Source: Alphaproteobacteria bacterium (GTDB lineage: Bacteria; Pseudomonadota; Alphaproteobacteria; Rhodospirillales; WMHbin7). From it: 64,000 nt of DNA. Below, one piece after another: positions 49,964 through 57,512 of the stretch. Location: NCBI GenBank assembly GCA_015231795.1, contig JADGAX010000003.1, positions 394,013 through 458,012 on the forward strand, given 5' to 3'. Made by a program: the position numbers and the translations under genes. Numbering within the stretch: position 1 is the first letter of the stretch; each line of letters begins with the position of its first letter. The notes below the pieces were generated by a model that made no database searches, was not told the origin of the DNA, and worked only from the letters and a program-made list of their open reading frames with translations.

Positions 49964-51001
49964 TTATCGCCAGCTGACCCGGTCGAAGACCCGGATGGCT
50001 TGGGCGTTATTCTCGCCCAGCATGGCGACATTCATAGTCTCTTCCTTGAACTCGCCCCAGGCTGAGACAAGTTGCGAACGCTTGGCGCCCGGCAGCACAG
50101 GAAACTCATTATTCACTTCGGCGTAGAATTGCTGCGCCTCGGCCCCCGAGAGGAATTCCATCAGCTTGACCGCTTCGGCCTTGTTCTTGGCGGATTTGGT
50201 GATGCCGGCGCCAGAGATGTTCATGTGCGCGCCGCGCCCTTGCTGGCCGGGCCAGAACAGCGCAACCTTGGCAGCAGCATCGCGCTCTTCGGCCTTGTCG
50301 CTGGTGATCATGCCCGCGAAATAATAGGTGTTGGCAATGGCGATGTCGCACTGGCCTGCCGCGACGGCGGAAATCTGATCGCGGTCGCCGCCCTGCGGCT
50401 TTCTTGCCATGCTCGCGACGATGGCCTTAGACCAAGCTTCGGCCTTTTCCAGACCATCAACGGCAATCATGCCCGCCAGCAAGGACTGATTATAGGCGGA
50501 AGACGAGCTGCGAACGCAAATGCGCCCTTTCCACTTCGGATCGGCAAGATCTTCGAAAGTTGACAGTTCTCCCGGCTTAACGCGGTCCTTGCTGTAGAAG
50601 ATCACGCGCGCCCTGGCCGATTGGCCAAACCAGTACCCTTGCGGATCGCGGTACTTGGCGGGCACATTCTTCTCCAGAACTGAAGATGTGATGGGCTGAA
50701 GCAAGCCCTCGACGCGGGCGCGGTTCAGTCGCGCCACATCGGTCGTCTGGAAGATGTCGGCGGGGCTATTGACGCCTTCGCTTTTAAGCCGCTCGATCAG
50801 CTGGTCCTCGCCTGCCGAAAGCAGGTTCACCTTGATGCCGGTCTGTTGCGTGAATTTGTCCAAGATCGGCTTGATCAGATGATCCTTGCGCGCCGTGTAG
50901 ACATTGACCTCGGCGGCGGAGGCGGCGTTGAGTGAAGCGCCAACCAGAAGCGCTGCGCCGATTAGGCTGAAGGCGTAAGAGCGATTGCGGGGCATTCTCA
51001 T
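49964..51001 (-). CDS. fbpA: Periplasmic ferric-iron-binding protein of an Fbp-type ABC importer
   Basis: A 345-residue protein with a signal peptide (1-29, cleavage at ASA-AE). The mature part starts VNVYTARKDHLIKPILDKFTQQTGIKV, typical of FbpA/FutA. The iron-binding tyrosine pair is in IANTYYFAG. It brings Fe(III) to the permease at 52303. Ferric uptake would supply magnetite. Gene order on the minus strand is permease, ATPase, binding protein, ferredoxin. Confidence 0.93.
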   Translation of the reverse strand: MRMPRNRSYAFSLIGAALLVGASLNAASAAEVNVYTARKDHLIKPILDKFTQQTGIKVNLLSAGEDQLIERLKSEGVNSPADIFQTTDVARLNRARVEGLLQPITSSVLEKNVPAKYRDPQGYWFGQSARARVIFYSKDRVKPGELSTFEDLADPKWKGRICVRSSSSAYNQSLLAGMIAVDGLEKAEAWSKAIVASMARKPQGGDRDQISAVAAGQCDIAIANTYYFAGMITSDKAEERDAAAKVALFWPGQQGRGAHMNISGAGITKSAKNKAEAVKLMEFLSGAEAQQFYAEVNNEFPVLPGAKRSQLVSAWGEFKEETMNVAMLGENNAQAIRVFDRVSWR

Positions 51002-51073
51002 TGTTTGGTCCTTTCTTTGGATACGTGGTGGATTGGTTGCCGTTCAGGCGGGTTGGCGGATTCCCCGAGCCTC

Positions 51074-52306
51074 TCAGCAGAAACTGCCGAGGCTGGGCGG
51101 AGGCGCTTGAACCTCTTCCGGCATCGGCTCCGGGTCGGACTGATCTTCGGCTGGAAAGACATAGGCCTGCGAACGGTCGAGCTTGATGGAAACGCGCGCA
51201 CCTTCGATATGGGGCAGCGGTCCTGTCGTCCGGGCGTGGAGATGGATGGGAGCGCCCTGTTCCGAATCGACACGCATATGGATCAGGTTTGAGCGTCCCA
51301 GCATGTGTGAGACCAGCACAGTGGCGATGCCGTGATCCCCAAGTTCCAAAGAAAGCGCCTCGGGCCTGACCACCAGATCGACTTGGTCGCCATCTTTGAA
51401 ACCAGGAGCAGGAAAGGCGCCGAAAGGAGAATTCACCGCCCCTCCCTTGACCTTGGCGGGAATGCGGTTGACCTCGCCGAAAAACGACGCGACGAACGAG
51501 GCGGCTGGACGCCTGTAGAGTTCCTCTGGCTCGCCTATTTGAACGATGCGCCCGCCTCGCATGATGGCGATGCGATCAGCCATGAACATGGCCTCTTCGG
51601 GGTCGTGCGTCACCATCAGCACGCAAACGCCCGAGGATTTCAGCACATGCAGGGTTTCGTCGCGGATCTGGTCCCTGAGCCTCTTATCCAGGCCCGAGAA
51701 TGGTTCATCAAGCAGCATCAGCATGGGTTTGGGAGCCAGCGCGCGAGCCAGGGCGACGCGCTGCATCTGCCCGCCCGACAATTGGTGCGGCCAAGCCTCT
51801 GCGTAGTTCTCCATGCCGACCTGCTTCAGCATCTCCATCGCCCGCTCGCGGCGTTCCGCCTGGGTCTTGTCGAGGATGCCAAAGGCGACATTAGCCAGCA
51901 CGTTGATGTGCGGAAAAAGCGCATAATCCTGGAAGAGAAATCCAACGCTGCGCTTCTCTGGCGGCACATGAACGCCCCCGCCGCCGACCACCTGGCCGTT
52001 AAGGATGATGCGTCCCTCGACGGGGTTTTCCAAGCCAGCGGCCATGCGCAGCGTCGTCGTCTTGCCACAGCCGGAAGGCCCTAGCAGACACAGCAGCTCG
52101 CCCGGGCGCACGGCGAAGGAGACGTTGTCCACCACGCGAGTCTCGCCATAGGCGCACGAGACTTGATCCATGATAAGGCATGATGATCCGGGTGGGCAGG
52201 GTGCCATGCGCAACGGATCTGCCGCGCAGCCGCCATTGGGATTGAGGGCGCAATGCGGGCCAGGGCCGCAAAGAGCGGGCTGGGGCTTTGAAAACATCTT
52301 GTTCAT
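51074..52306 (-). CDS. fbpC: Fbp-type ferric-iron ABC transporter ATPase with Cys-rich N-terminus
   Basis: A 410-residue ATPase: Walker A LLGPSGCGKTTTLR, signature LSGGQMQRVALARAL, Walker B MLLLDEPFSGLD, H-loop VTHDPEEA; TOBE-like C-terminal domain. The first 45 residues are additional and carry Cys13, 19, 27, 37 and 43 (Cys51 follows) with Pro/Gly spacers, preceding the usual start MDQVSCAYGETRVVDNVSF. The longer start overlaps the permease stop (ATGA), favouring it over the internal ATG at 52171. The extension could bind iron or an Fe-S cluster. Confidence 0.92.
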   Translation of the reverse strand: MNKMFSKPQPALCGPGPHCALNPNGGCAADPLRMAPCPPGSSCLIMDQVSCAYGETRVVDNVSFAVRPGELLCLLGPSGCGKTTTLRMAAGLENPVEGRIILNGQVVGGGGVHVPPEKRSVGFLFQDYALFPHINVLANVAFGILDKTQAERRERAMEMLKQVGMENYAEAWPHQLSGGQMQRVALARALAPKPMLMLLDEPFSGLDKRLRDQIRDETLHVLKSSGVCVLMVTHDPEEAMFMADRIAIMRGGRIVQIGEPEELYRRPAASFVASFFGEVNRIPAKVKGGAVNSPFGAFPAPGFKDGDQVDLVVRPEALSLELGDHGIATVLVSHMLGRSNLIHMRVDSEQGAPIHLHARTTGPLPHIEGARVSIKLDRSQAYVFPAEDQSDPEPMPEEVQAPPPSLGSFC

Positions 52307-54009
52307 GATTTGCCTCCTGGGCGTGACCTGGCGACCGCGTAACTCAACATCATGACAGGCAATAGCCCTACCAGAACTATGACTAGCGCTGGTGCCGCCG
52401 CATCCATCAGCCTCTCGTCCGACGCAAGGGTGAAGGTGCGCACGGCCAGCGTGTCGAAATTCAAGGGGCGCATGATAAGCGTGGCCGGAAGCTCCTTCAT
52501 CACATCCACGAAGACAAGAAGCCCTGCCGTCAGCAGCGAGCCGCGGATCAGCGGAATATGAACGCGGCGCAAGGTTCCGAACGTCCCTTGGCCCAAGGTT
52601 CTGGAAGCGGCCTCCATGGAATTCGTGACTTTGGCCAAGCTGGCCTCGATGCCGTTGAAGGAAACGGCGAGAAAGCGGACCAGATAGGCGTAGACAAGGG
52701 CGGCGATGCTACCGGTCAGCAGTAATCCTGTCGTCACGCCAAAGTGCTCGAAGATGAAACTGGCCAGCGCATTGTCGATCATTCCCAGTGGAACCAGAGT
52801 GCCGACGGCGATCACCGAACCGGGGATCGCATAACCAAGGCTGGCAAGGCGCACGGCAGCGCGGGTGGCGGGCATTGGGCTCAATCTCTGCGCATAGGCC
52901 ATCACGACGCCAACGGCAACCGCCGCCAGAGCAGCCACCAGCGCCAGCAGGAAACTGTTGCGCGCCATGGGAAGGAAATCGAGATTGACCACACTGTGTC
53001 GCAGCGACCACCAGGCCAGCACGCTCGCCGGCAGAACAAAACCCAGGAAGACGCCGGTGAAGCTGAAGGTCTGGGCGGCCAAGCTGCGCCAGCCTCTCAA
53101 CTGGTAGCCTGGCAAATGCCGGTAGCGCGTGGTCGTGTGGTGAAACTTGGCGACCCCGCGCGAGACGCGCTCGATCATCACCAAAGCCAGAACGAACAGC
53201 AGCAGTACGGCGCCCAATTGCGCCGCCACGGTCGGCTCGCCAAGACCCAGCCATGTGCGATAGATGCCTGTTGTGAAAGTATCCACCGCGAAATAGTGAA
53301 CCGTGCCAAAATCGTTCAGCGTCTCCATCAGCGCCAGAGCGGTTCCGGCAGCTATCGAAGGCCTGGCCAACGGCAGCGCAACTTTGAAAAACCCCTTCCA
53401 TGGCCCGCGGCCCAAGGTCCGGCTGGCCTCAAGTACGCAGATCGACTGCTCCAGAAAGGCCGAACGGGCCAGCAGATAAACATAGGGATAGAGCACCAGC
53501 GACATGACGATGATGGCGCCGCCCAGCGAGCGGATTTCAGGAAACCAGTAGTTCCTAGTCGAGCTCCATCCGAAGACCTCTCGAATCGCGCTTTGGACGG
53601 GACCGGCGAAGTCAAGAAGCCCGGTGTAGGTATAGGCGACCACGTAGGCAGGCATGGACATCGGCAGCAGCAGCGCCCATTCGAGAATACCGCGCCCCGG
53701 AAAGCGGCACATGGTGACCAGCCACGCCGTTCCAACGCCGCCGACCATGACGCCCACCCCCACACCCAGCATGAGAAGGACGGAGTTGACGACATAGAGC
53801 GGCAGCACCGTTTGCGCCAAATGTTCCCAAACATCGCCGGACGACACGAAGACATGGGCAAGAATAAAGGCAACCGGCGCACCCACCAGCAGCGCGATGA
53901 ACACGGTCGAGGCGACCCAACCCGAGCCAGCGCCAAACGGACGCGCGCCCTTAAGGACAGTTAGCAGCTTGCTACCCCTCACGGCAGAGGCGGCGGCGGT
54001 TTCAGTCAT
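52303..54009 (-). CDS. fbpB: Fbp-type ferric-iron ABC permease
   Basis: Start ATG 54009 (MTETAAASAVRGSKLL); 568 residues with about 12 membrane segments in two halves, as in fused FbpB permeases, each with a BPD-type EAA loop (EASRTLGRGPWKGFFKVALPLARP and EAASRTLGQGTFGTLRRVHIPLIRG). It moves Fe(III) through the inner membrane. Site B lies 52 bases upstream of the start. Confidence 0.93.
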   Translation of the reverse strand: MTETAAASAVRGSKLLTVLKGARPFGAGSGWVASTVFIALLVGAPVAFILAHVFVSSGDVWEHLAQTVLPLYVVNSVLLMLGVGVGVMVGGVGTAWLVTMCRFPGRGILEWALLLPMSMPAYVVAYTYTGLLDFAGPVQSAIREVFGWSSTRNYWFPEIRSLGGAIIVMSLVLYPYVYLLARSAFLEQSICVLEASRTLGRGPWKGFFKVALPLARPSIAAGTALALMETLNDFGTVHYFAVDTFTTGIYRTWLGLGEPTVAAQLGAVLLLFVLALVMIERVSRGVAKFHHTTTRYRHLPGYQLRGWRSLAAQTFSFTGVFLGFVLPASVLAWWSLRHSVVNLDFLPMARNSFLLALVAALAAVAVGVVMAYAQRLSPMPATRAAVRLASLGYAIPGSVIAVGTLVPLGMIDNALASFIFEHFGVTTGLLLTGSIAALVYAYLVRFLAVSFNGIEASLAKVTNSMEAASRTLGQGTFGTLRRVHIPLIRGSLLTAGLLVFVDVMKELPATLIMRPLNFDTLAVRTFTLASDERLMDAAAPALVIVLVGLLPVMMLSYAVARSRPGGKS

Positions 54010-54060
54010 TCCAGGAACTCCGAATAAGCTTATTTTTAACGTGGTTTTGGTGACGCTATC

Positions 54061-54090
54061 GCAAATGCAAATAGCTGTCAATATCATCTA
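54061..54090 (+). promoter_or_regulatory. Fur-box-like operator, site B, of the iron importer
   Basis: GCAAATGCAAATAGCTGTCA followed by ATATCATCTA. It matches site A (21255-21284) at 26 of 30 positions and lies upstream of the minus-strand iron importer operon. Fur or an Irr/RirA-type regulator could bind; the classical Fur half is better kept in site A. Confidence 0.72.
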
Positions 54091-54128
54091 CGCGATAGAT
54101 GGGAAGCGGCGCGACGGATTGCCACTGG

Positions 54129-54389
54129 CTACAACATACTAACTGTGTTGGTATTTTCGAGCGCTTGCCAAGGCGGCCGGACCCGGACTCCTCCCGCTAT
54201 GGGCCTTGGGTCGCGCTCCTTCATCGCCGACAACGCCCCGGCCAGCGCCCGGTCCCGCCACTCCGCCAGCTTGGCCACCGTGACGTTCAAATCTCGGGCT
54301 AGCCGGACGCCCCAGGCACAATGAAATAACTCATGAAATAGAAACTTTATGTAATTATCATCTGCGATGTTGAATATAGCTTTCGGCAT
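54129..54389 (-). CDS. Small protein remnant, DNA-binding-like (doubtful)
   Basis: An 86-residue frame with FHCAWGVRLARDLNVTVAKLAEWRDRALAGALSAMKERDPRP, which recalls a helix-turn-helix seen in small alphaproteobacterial phage proteins. The N-terminal part looks A/T-rich and unrelated. Probably a remnant. Confidence 0.3.
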   Translation of the reverse strand: MPKAIFNIADDNYIKFLFHELFHCAWGVRLARDLNVTVAKLAEWRDRALAGALSAMKERDPRPIAGGVRVRPPWQALENTNTVSML

Positions 54390-54546
54390 TTCTCAGTAAT
54401 TGCTCTCAGTCCAATAAACAAGCAGCAAATAGGTGTTTCTTGATTAAGTAATCTGTAAATAGGCTCGTTGTGATACTCAATTCGATCTTTGAAGTAACAG
54501 TTGCGCACAACCTAATCGATGATCTTCAAGCATTCGTCTTTGCGAT

Positions 54547-54735
54547 CTACCAATTCAATTTCATCAATAATTTGTTATCTCCTGCCAAAATTGGAGATGG
54601 AAGGGTTTTAGAAGGGTCAAACGCTGTGCTGGCGGCCAGCCCGTGGCATGCCTGGCCCGAGCGCACCAGGCGTTCGGCCAGCTTCTTGAGCAGATCGGCG
54701 GCCTCTTGGTCCGGGACTTCCAATTCGATTTTCAA
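54547..54735 (-). CDS. Small helical protein, possible remnant
   Basis: KIELEVPDQEAADLLKKLAERLVRSGQACHGLAAS looks like real coding sequence. The open frame continues upstream to about 54840 with a Gly-rich stretch but without ATG or a good start, and its C-terminal 25 residues are A/T-rich. Unknown; perhaps 3'-damaged. Confidence 0.3.
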   Translation of the reverse strand: MKIELEVPDQEAADLLKKLAERLVRSGQACHGLAASTAFDPSKTLPSPILAGDNKLLMKLNW

Positions 54736-54830
54736 AACCGCCTCCCGAGGCCAGGTCTGATGATCGATTTTGCGGCTGCCGCCGCCGCGCCCCCAGCCGC
54801 CCGCTTTTCCACCTGAGCCACCAGGACGAA

Positions 54831-55151
54831 TCAGAGCGGGTTAGCCGTTTCGTTTTCAGGGATTACCGGTTTTCGCGGGCGTCCGCGTCCACGCTTTCCA
54901 CCCGTCGAGCGGCGTTTTGCAGGGATGGCCAATCGATGCGACTTGATCGCGGCGATTATTTCAGCCCGCTCGTAGTATATTTTTCCGATATGATATTTGG
55001 TACGCCGATCTTCGGGCAGGTGATTGAGAAAACTTGCGCTGAATCCGAATTCCTCGACCACTTGAGAAATCGACATGAAGCCCGACGAAGGCTTCGGCAG
55101 CAATCGCTGACGGGAAACACGATTTTCTTTTGATGCCTTGGCTTTGGGCAT
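54831..55151 (-). CDS. Small DNA-binding protein with AT-hook tail
   Basis: Start ATG 55151; 106 residues. A MerR/excisionase-like part (FMSISQVVEEFGFSASFLNHLPEDRRTKYHIGKIYYERAEIIAAIKSHRLA) and a C-terminal AT-hook, KRGRGRPRKP (about 90-99), that binds the minor groove of A/T-rich DNA. It may be a nucleoid-type or element regulator. Confidence 0.6.
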   Translation of the reverse strand: MPKAKASKENRVSRQRLLPKPSSGFMSISQVVEEFGFSASFLNHLPEDRRTKYHIGKIYYERAEIIAAIKSHRLAIPAKRRSTGGKRGRGRPRKPVIPENETANPL

Positions 55152-55349
55152 AGCAATGGCTTCACAACACAGGTGTTGATGAAGCCACGTACATTTTCGC
55201 CCATGGCATGCGGGGATTATCTGCACCCCGCGACTTGAACGGCGACATCTTTGGCAACCGAAAGCAGTTGCAATGCAGGGGCCGTCCACACATGAGTCTT
55301 GCCCCTAATCTCTTTGATTGACAGAATAGAACGAGCAGCCCATCGTTTC

Positions 55350-55733
55350 ATGATGGCCGACAGTGATGCTCTTGAAGAGATTGACCTTAGGGCAGGACAG
55401 GTTCTGTTCAACGAAGGGGACGCACCGGACAAAGCCTACGTTGTCCGGAGAGGAAGGCTCGAAGTCTTTCGCATCAAGCGGCACAAAAGAGTCCATCTCG
55501 GTGTTGTCCAGGCCAGCGAGATTGTGGGCGAGATGGCCCTGATCGACGATAAGCCTCGCACCGCCACGGTCAGAGCCCTTGTCGACTCAAAACTGATTGT
55601 CCTCACCCGGGGCAAGCTCTTGTCCAAGATCGACAAGGCGGATCACGTGACAAGGCACCTCCTCACGAAATTCATTTCTATCATCCGAACGATGGATGAG
55701 AAACTGAGCGACGAAATCTCAAAGATTAAGTAA
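55350..55733 (+). CDS. Cyclic-nucleotide-binding-domain protein
   Basis: Taken from ATG 55350 (127 residues; TTG 55299 adds 17). The cNMP-binding beta-roll is clear: LRAGQVLFNEGDAPDKAYVVRRGRLEVF...VGVVQASEIVGEMALIDDKPRTATVRALVDSKLIVLTRGKLL, with the phosphate-binding GEMALIDDKPRTATV. No DNA-binding domain; a short helical tail. It could sense cAMP/cGMP, for instance from the cyclase at 27337. It is 84 bases before the Mms6-like gene. Confidence 0.85.
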   Translation: MMADSDALEEIDLRAGQVLFNEGDAPDKAYVVRRGRLEVFRIKRHKRVHLGVVQASEIVGEMALIDDKPRTATVRALVDSKLIVLTRGKLLSKIDKADHVTRHLLTKFISIIRTMDEKLSDEISKIK

Positions 55734-55816
55734 CCGCTAGACCCAAGCCCCCAAGGCTAGTACTTTTGCTCTAACCGCGCCGTTGTTATAGCCTTCCGAT
55801 GGATTGGGGATAGTGC

Positions 55817-56578
55817 ATGAGTACACCTGACGCCGTGGACAAGCTCGGCCATCTCAGCGGGGGCGGTGCTGGTGCGACGAAAGTCAAATCTGCAGGTGCC
55901 GCCGCTGTAAAGCTGGTTCCTCCGACTTCCAAGCTTTCCGGGATAAGTTCGGGGGCTGCCAAGGCTTCCTCCACCAGTATCGCTCTTGGCAAGATAAGCA
56001 TCCCCTACACCAACCTTACTGGGGTCGGCTCTGGATCTATCAACGCGACCTCAGCCGGGGTCACGAATGGGGCCAAGCTGATTTCATCCATGTTTTCTGG
56101 AAAAGGGCTGAGCCTTGGTCTTGGCTTGGGCCTCGGCGCTTGGGGGCCTGCATTGCTTGCGGGAACTGTATGCTTAGCTGGGTATGGGGCCTATCGGATG
56201 TATACCGCCAATCCAAAGAGCAATCCCCGCTCTTGGACCAAGAACAGTCAAGAGACCGCCACAATAGTCTCCCAGGTCGCGTCAATGGCTGATGCTGTAT
56301 ACGGAGCATTTAGAAAGCTGGTATCCTCACCGGACGATGAGGCGGCCCTGGCAGCGGAGCTTGCCGCCGAAATCGCGGCAGCAGAGAGGCTAATCGCCGA
56401 GGCCAACGAGGCTGAGAAGCGTGCATTAGCCGCCGGTGTCAATGCCAAGCAGGCCGCCAAGTTGGCCGCCGCCGCCAAGCGGAAGGCGAAAGCTGCATTG
56501 GACCTTCAGCATTCCACTGAATCCAAGCTGGCGGCCACTCGGGCACGAAAGCATAAAATTGCCGCCGCCATGGTATAG
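55817..56578 (+). CDS. Mms6-like magnetosome protein with long helical C-terminal tail
   Basis: A 253-residue protein. Ser/Gly/Ala-rich N-terminus (1-90), then SGKGLSLGLGLGLGAWGP (94-111), the Leu-Gly signature of Mms6/MamD/MamG, followed by a membrane segment to about 128. Unlike these, it continues with about 110 residues of Ala/Lys/Glu-rich helix (DDEAALAAELAAEIAAAERLIAEANEAEKRALA...KRKAKAALDL) likely to be coiled coil, ending basic. The tail may lie in the cytosol and bind partners or lie in the lumen at the crystal; topology decides. First gene of a + strand operon to 61171. Confidence 0.75.
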   Translation: MSTPDAVDKLGHLSGGGAGATKVKSAGAAAVKLVPPTSKLSGISSGAAKASSTSIALGKISIPYTNLTGVGSGSINATSAGVTNGAKLISSMFSGKGLSLGLGLGLGAWGPALLAGTVCLAGYGAYRMYTANPKSNPRSWTKNSQETATIVSQVASMADAVYGAFRKLVSSPDDEAALAAELAAEIAAAERLIAEANEAEKRALAAGVNAKQAAKLAAAAKRKAKAALDLQHSTESKLAATRARKHKIAAAMV

Positions 56579-56647
56579 TCCATATTTACGGTAATACCGG
56601 CTGTGCTAATCTAAGCGAATATGGCCATTAGCCATTTGAGGGGGATT

Positions 56648-57499
56648 ATGCCGATACTTCTTATCGCTCTGTCAGCATGCGGGTTTTTGGCCGTCATGGT
56701 TGGCGTGTCCAAACTGGCTGATCGCGACAAGGCAAAACCAGTCCCCAAGGATAGCCGACCAATAAACTTTCAGGGTATCGATGACGCTGGGAAGCTTACC
56801 CGGCAGAAGGCCGATCTTCAGCTTCGGGTAAATGTGCTTGCCGCAAGAGAAGATGCGCTTCTCGCCTCTGTCCGTGAATTTGAGCAGGGAGTGGATGCCC
56901 GTAAAGCCGAGAAGCTGGCGGCCGAGCAAGCTGAAATCAACGCCGCCATCACTGCCAAGGTTGTGGCTGAAACCCGTGTGAACGAGCTTCGTGAGGTCGA
57001 GCAGAAGTTGGTAGAGCTAATCTCCGGCCTTCAGGAGGAGGTCGGTCGCAAGAGAACACATGTGGATGAATTGTCCTCAAATATCACTGTCCTCACCCGA
57101 ACAAAGGACGCTCTCGATGAAAGAATCACCGCTCTCTTGGCTCGGCAGCGTGAGATTGAGGCTGAGATGGCCGAGTTTGATCGGGATATCGACGAGCGCC
57201 GCCGGGAAAAAGTAGCCGAAATGGAGGGGGCCATCGCCGCGCAAAAGGAATTGGCGCTGTCTAAGGTCATGGCGTGGACGGAATCTGAAAAGTCGCGGCT
57301 TCAGGAACGGTTTGAGAGCAGCTATCAGACCGAGGTCACTGACTTGCGGCGTCAGCTGATCGAGAAAGTTACAGCCGAATTCGACAGTATCCATGAATAT
57401 TTCTCGACCTTCGCCTCGGAGCGCAAGCTCATGGCCGAGACCGAGATCAAGGACTTCCTTGCGGAGAAGCGTTCGACCATTCTGTCCAACCTAGAATAG
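56648..57499 (+). CDS. Membrane-anchored coiled-coil protein
   Basis: ATG 56648 is chosen because GAGGGGG lies directly upstream; 283 residues. One N-terminal membrane helix (2-22) is followed by almost continuous coiled coil (about 50-270) rich in Glu, Ala, Arg and Lys (LQEEVGRKRTHVDELSSNITVLTRTKDALDERITALLARQREIEAEMAEFDRDIDERRREK). It should stretch from the membrane as a rod of about 30 nm. No enzyme motif. It is 69 bases after the Mms6-like gene. Confidence 0.72.
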   Translation: MPILLIALSACGFLAVMVGVSKLADRDKAKPVPKDSRPINFQGIDDAGKLTRQKADLQLRVNVLAAREDALLASVREFEQGVDARKAEKLAAEQAEINAAITAKVVAETRVNELREVEQKLVELISGLQEEVGRKRTHVDELSSNITVLTRTKDALDERITALLARQREIEAEMAEFDRDIDERRREKVAEMEGAIAAQKELALSKVMAWTESEKSRLQERFESSYQTEVTDLRRQLIEKVTAEFDSIHEYFSTFASERKLMAETEIKDFLAEKRSTILSNLE

Positions 57500-57512
57500 G
57501 CGGGGATCGGAC

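Noticed and set aside
52744..53964. 406-codon + strand frame opposite the iron permease
   Set aside because: Gln/Arg/His-rich antisense of membrane-segment codons; the permease motifs decide.
55299..55349. TTG start for the cNMP-binding protein
   Set aside because: Possible, but no ribosome site is seen and the domain is complete from ATG 55350.
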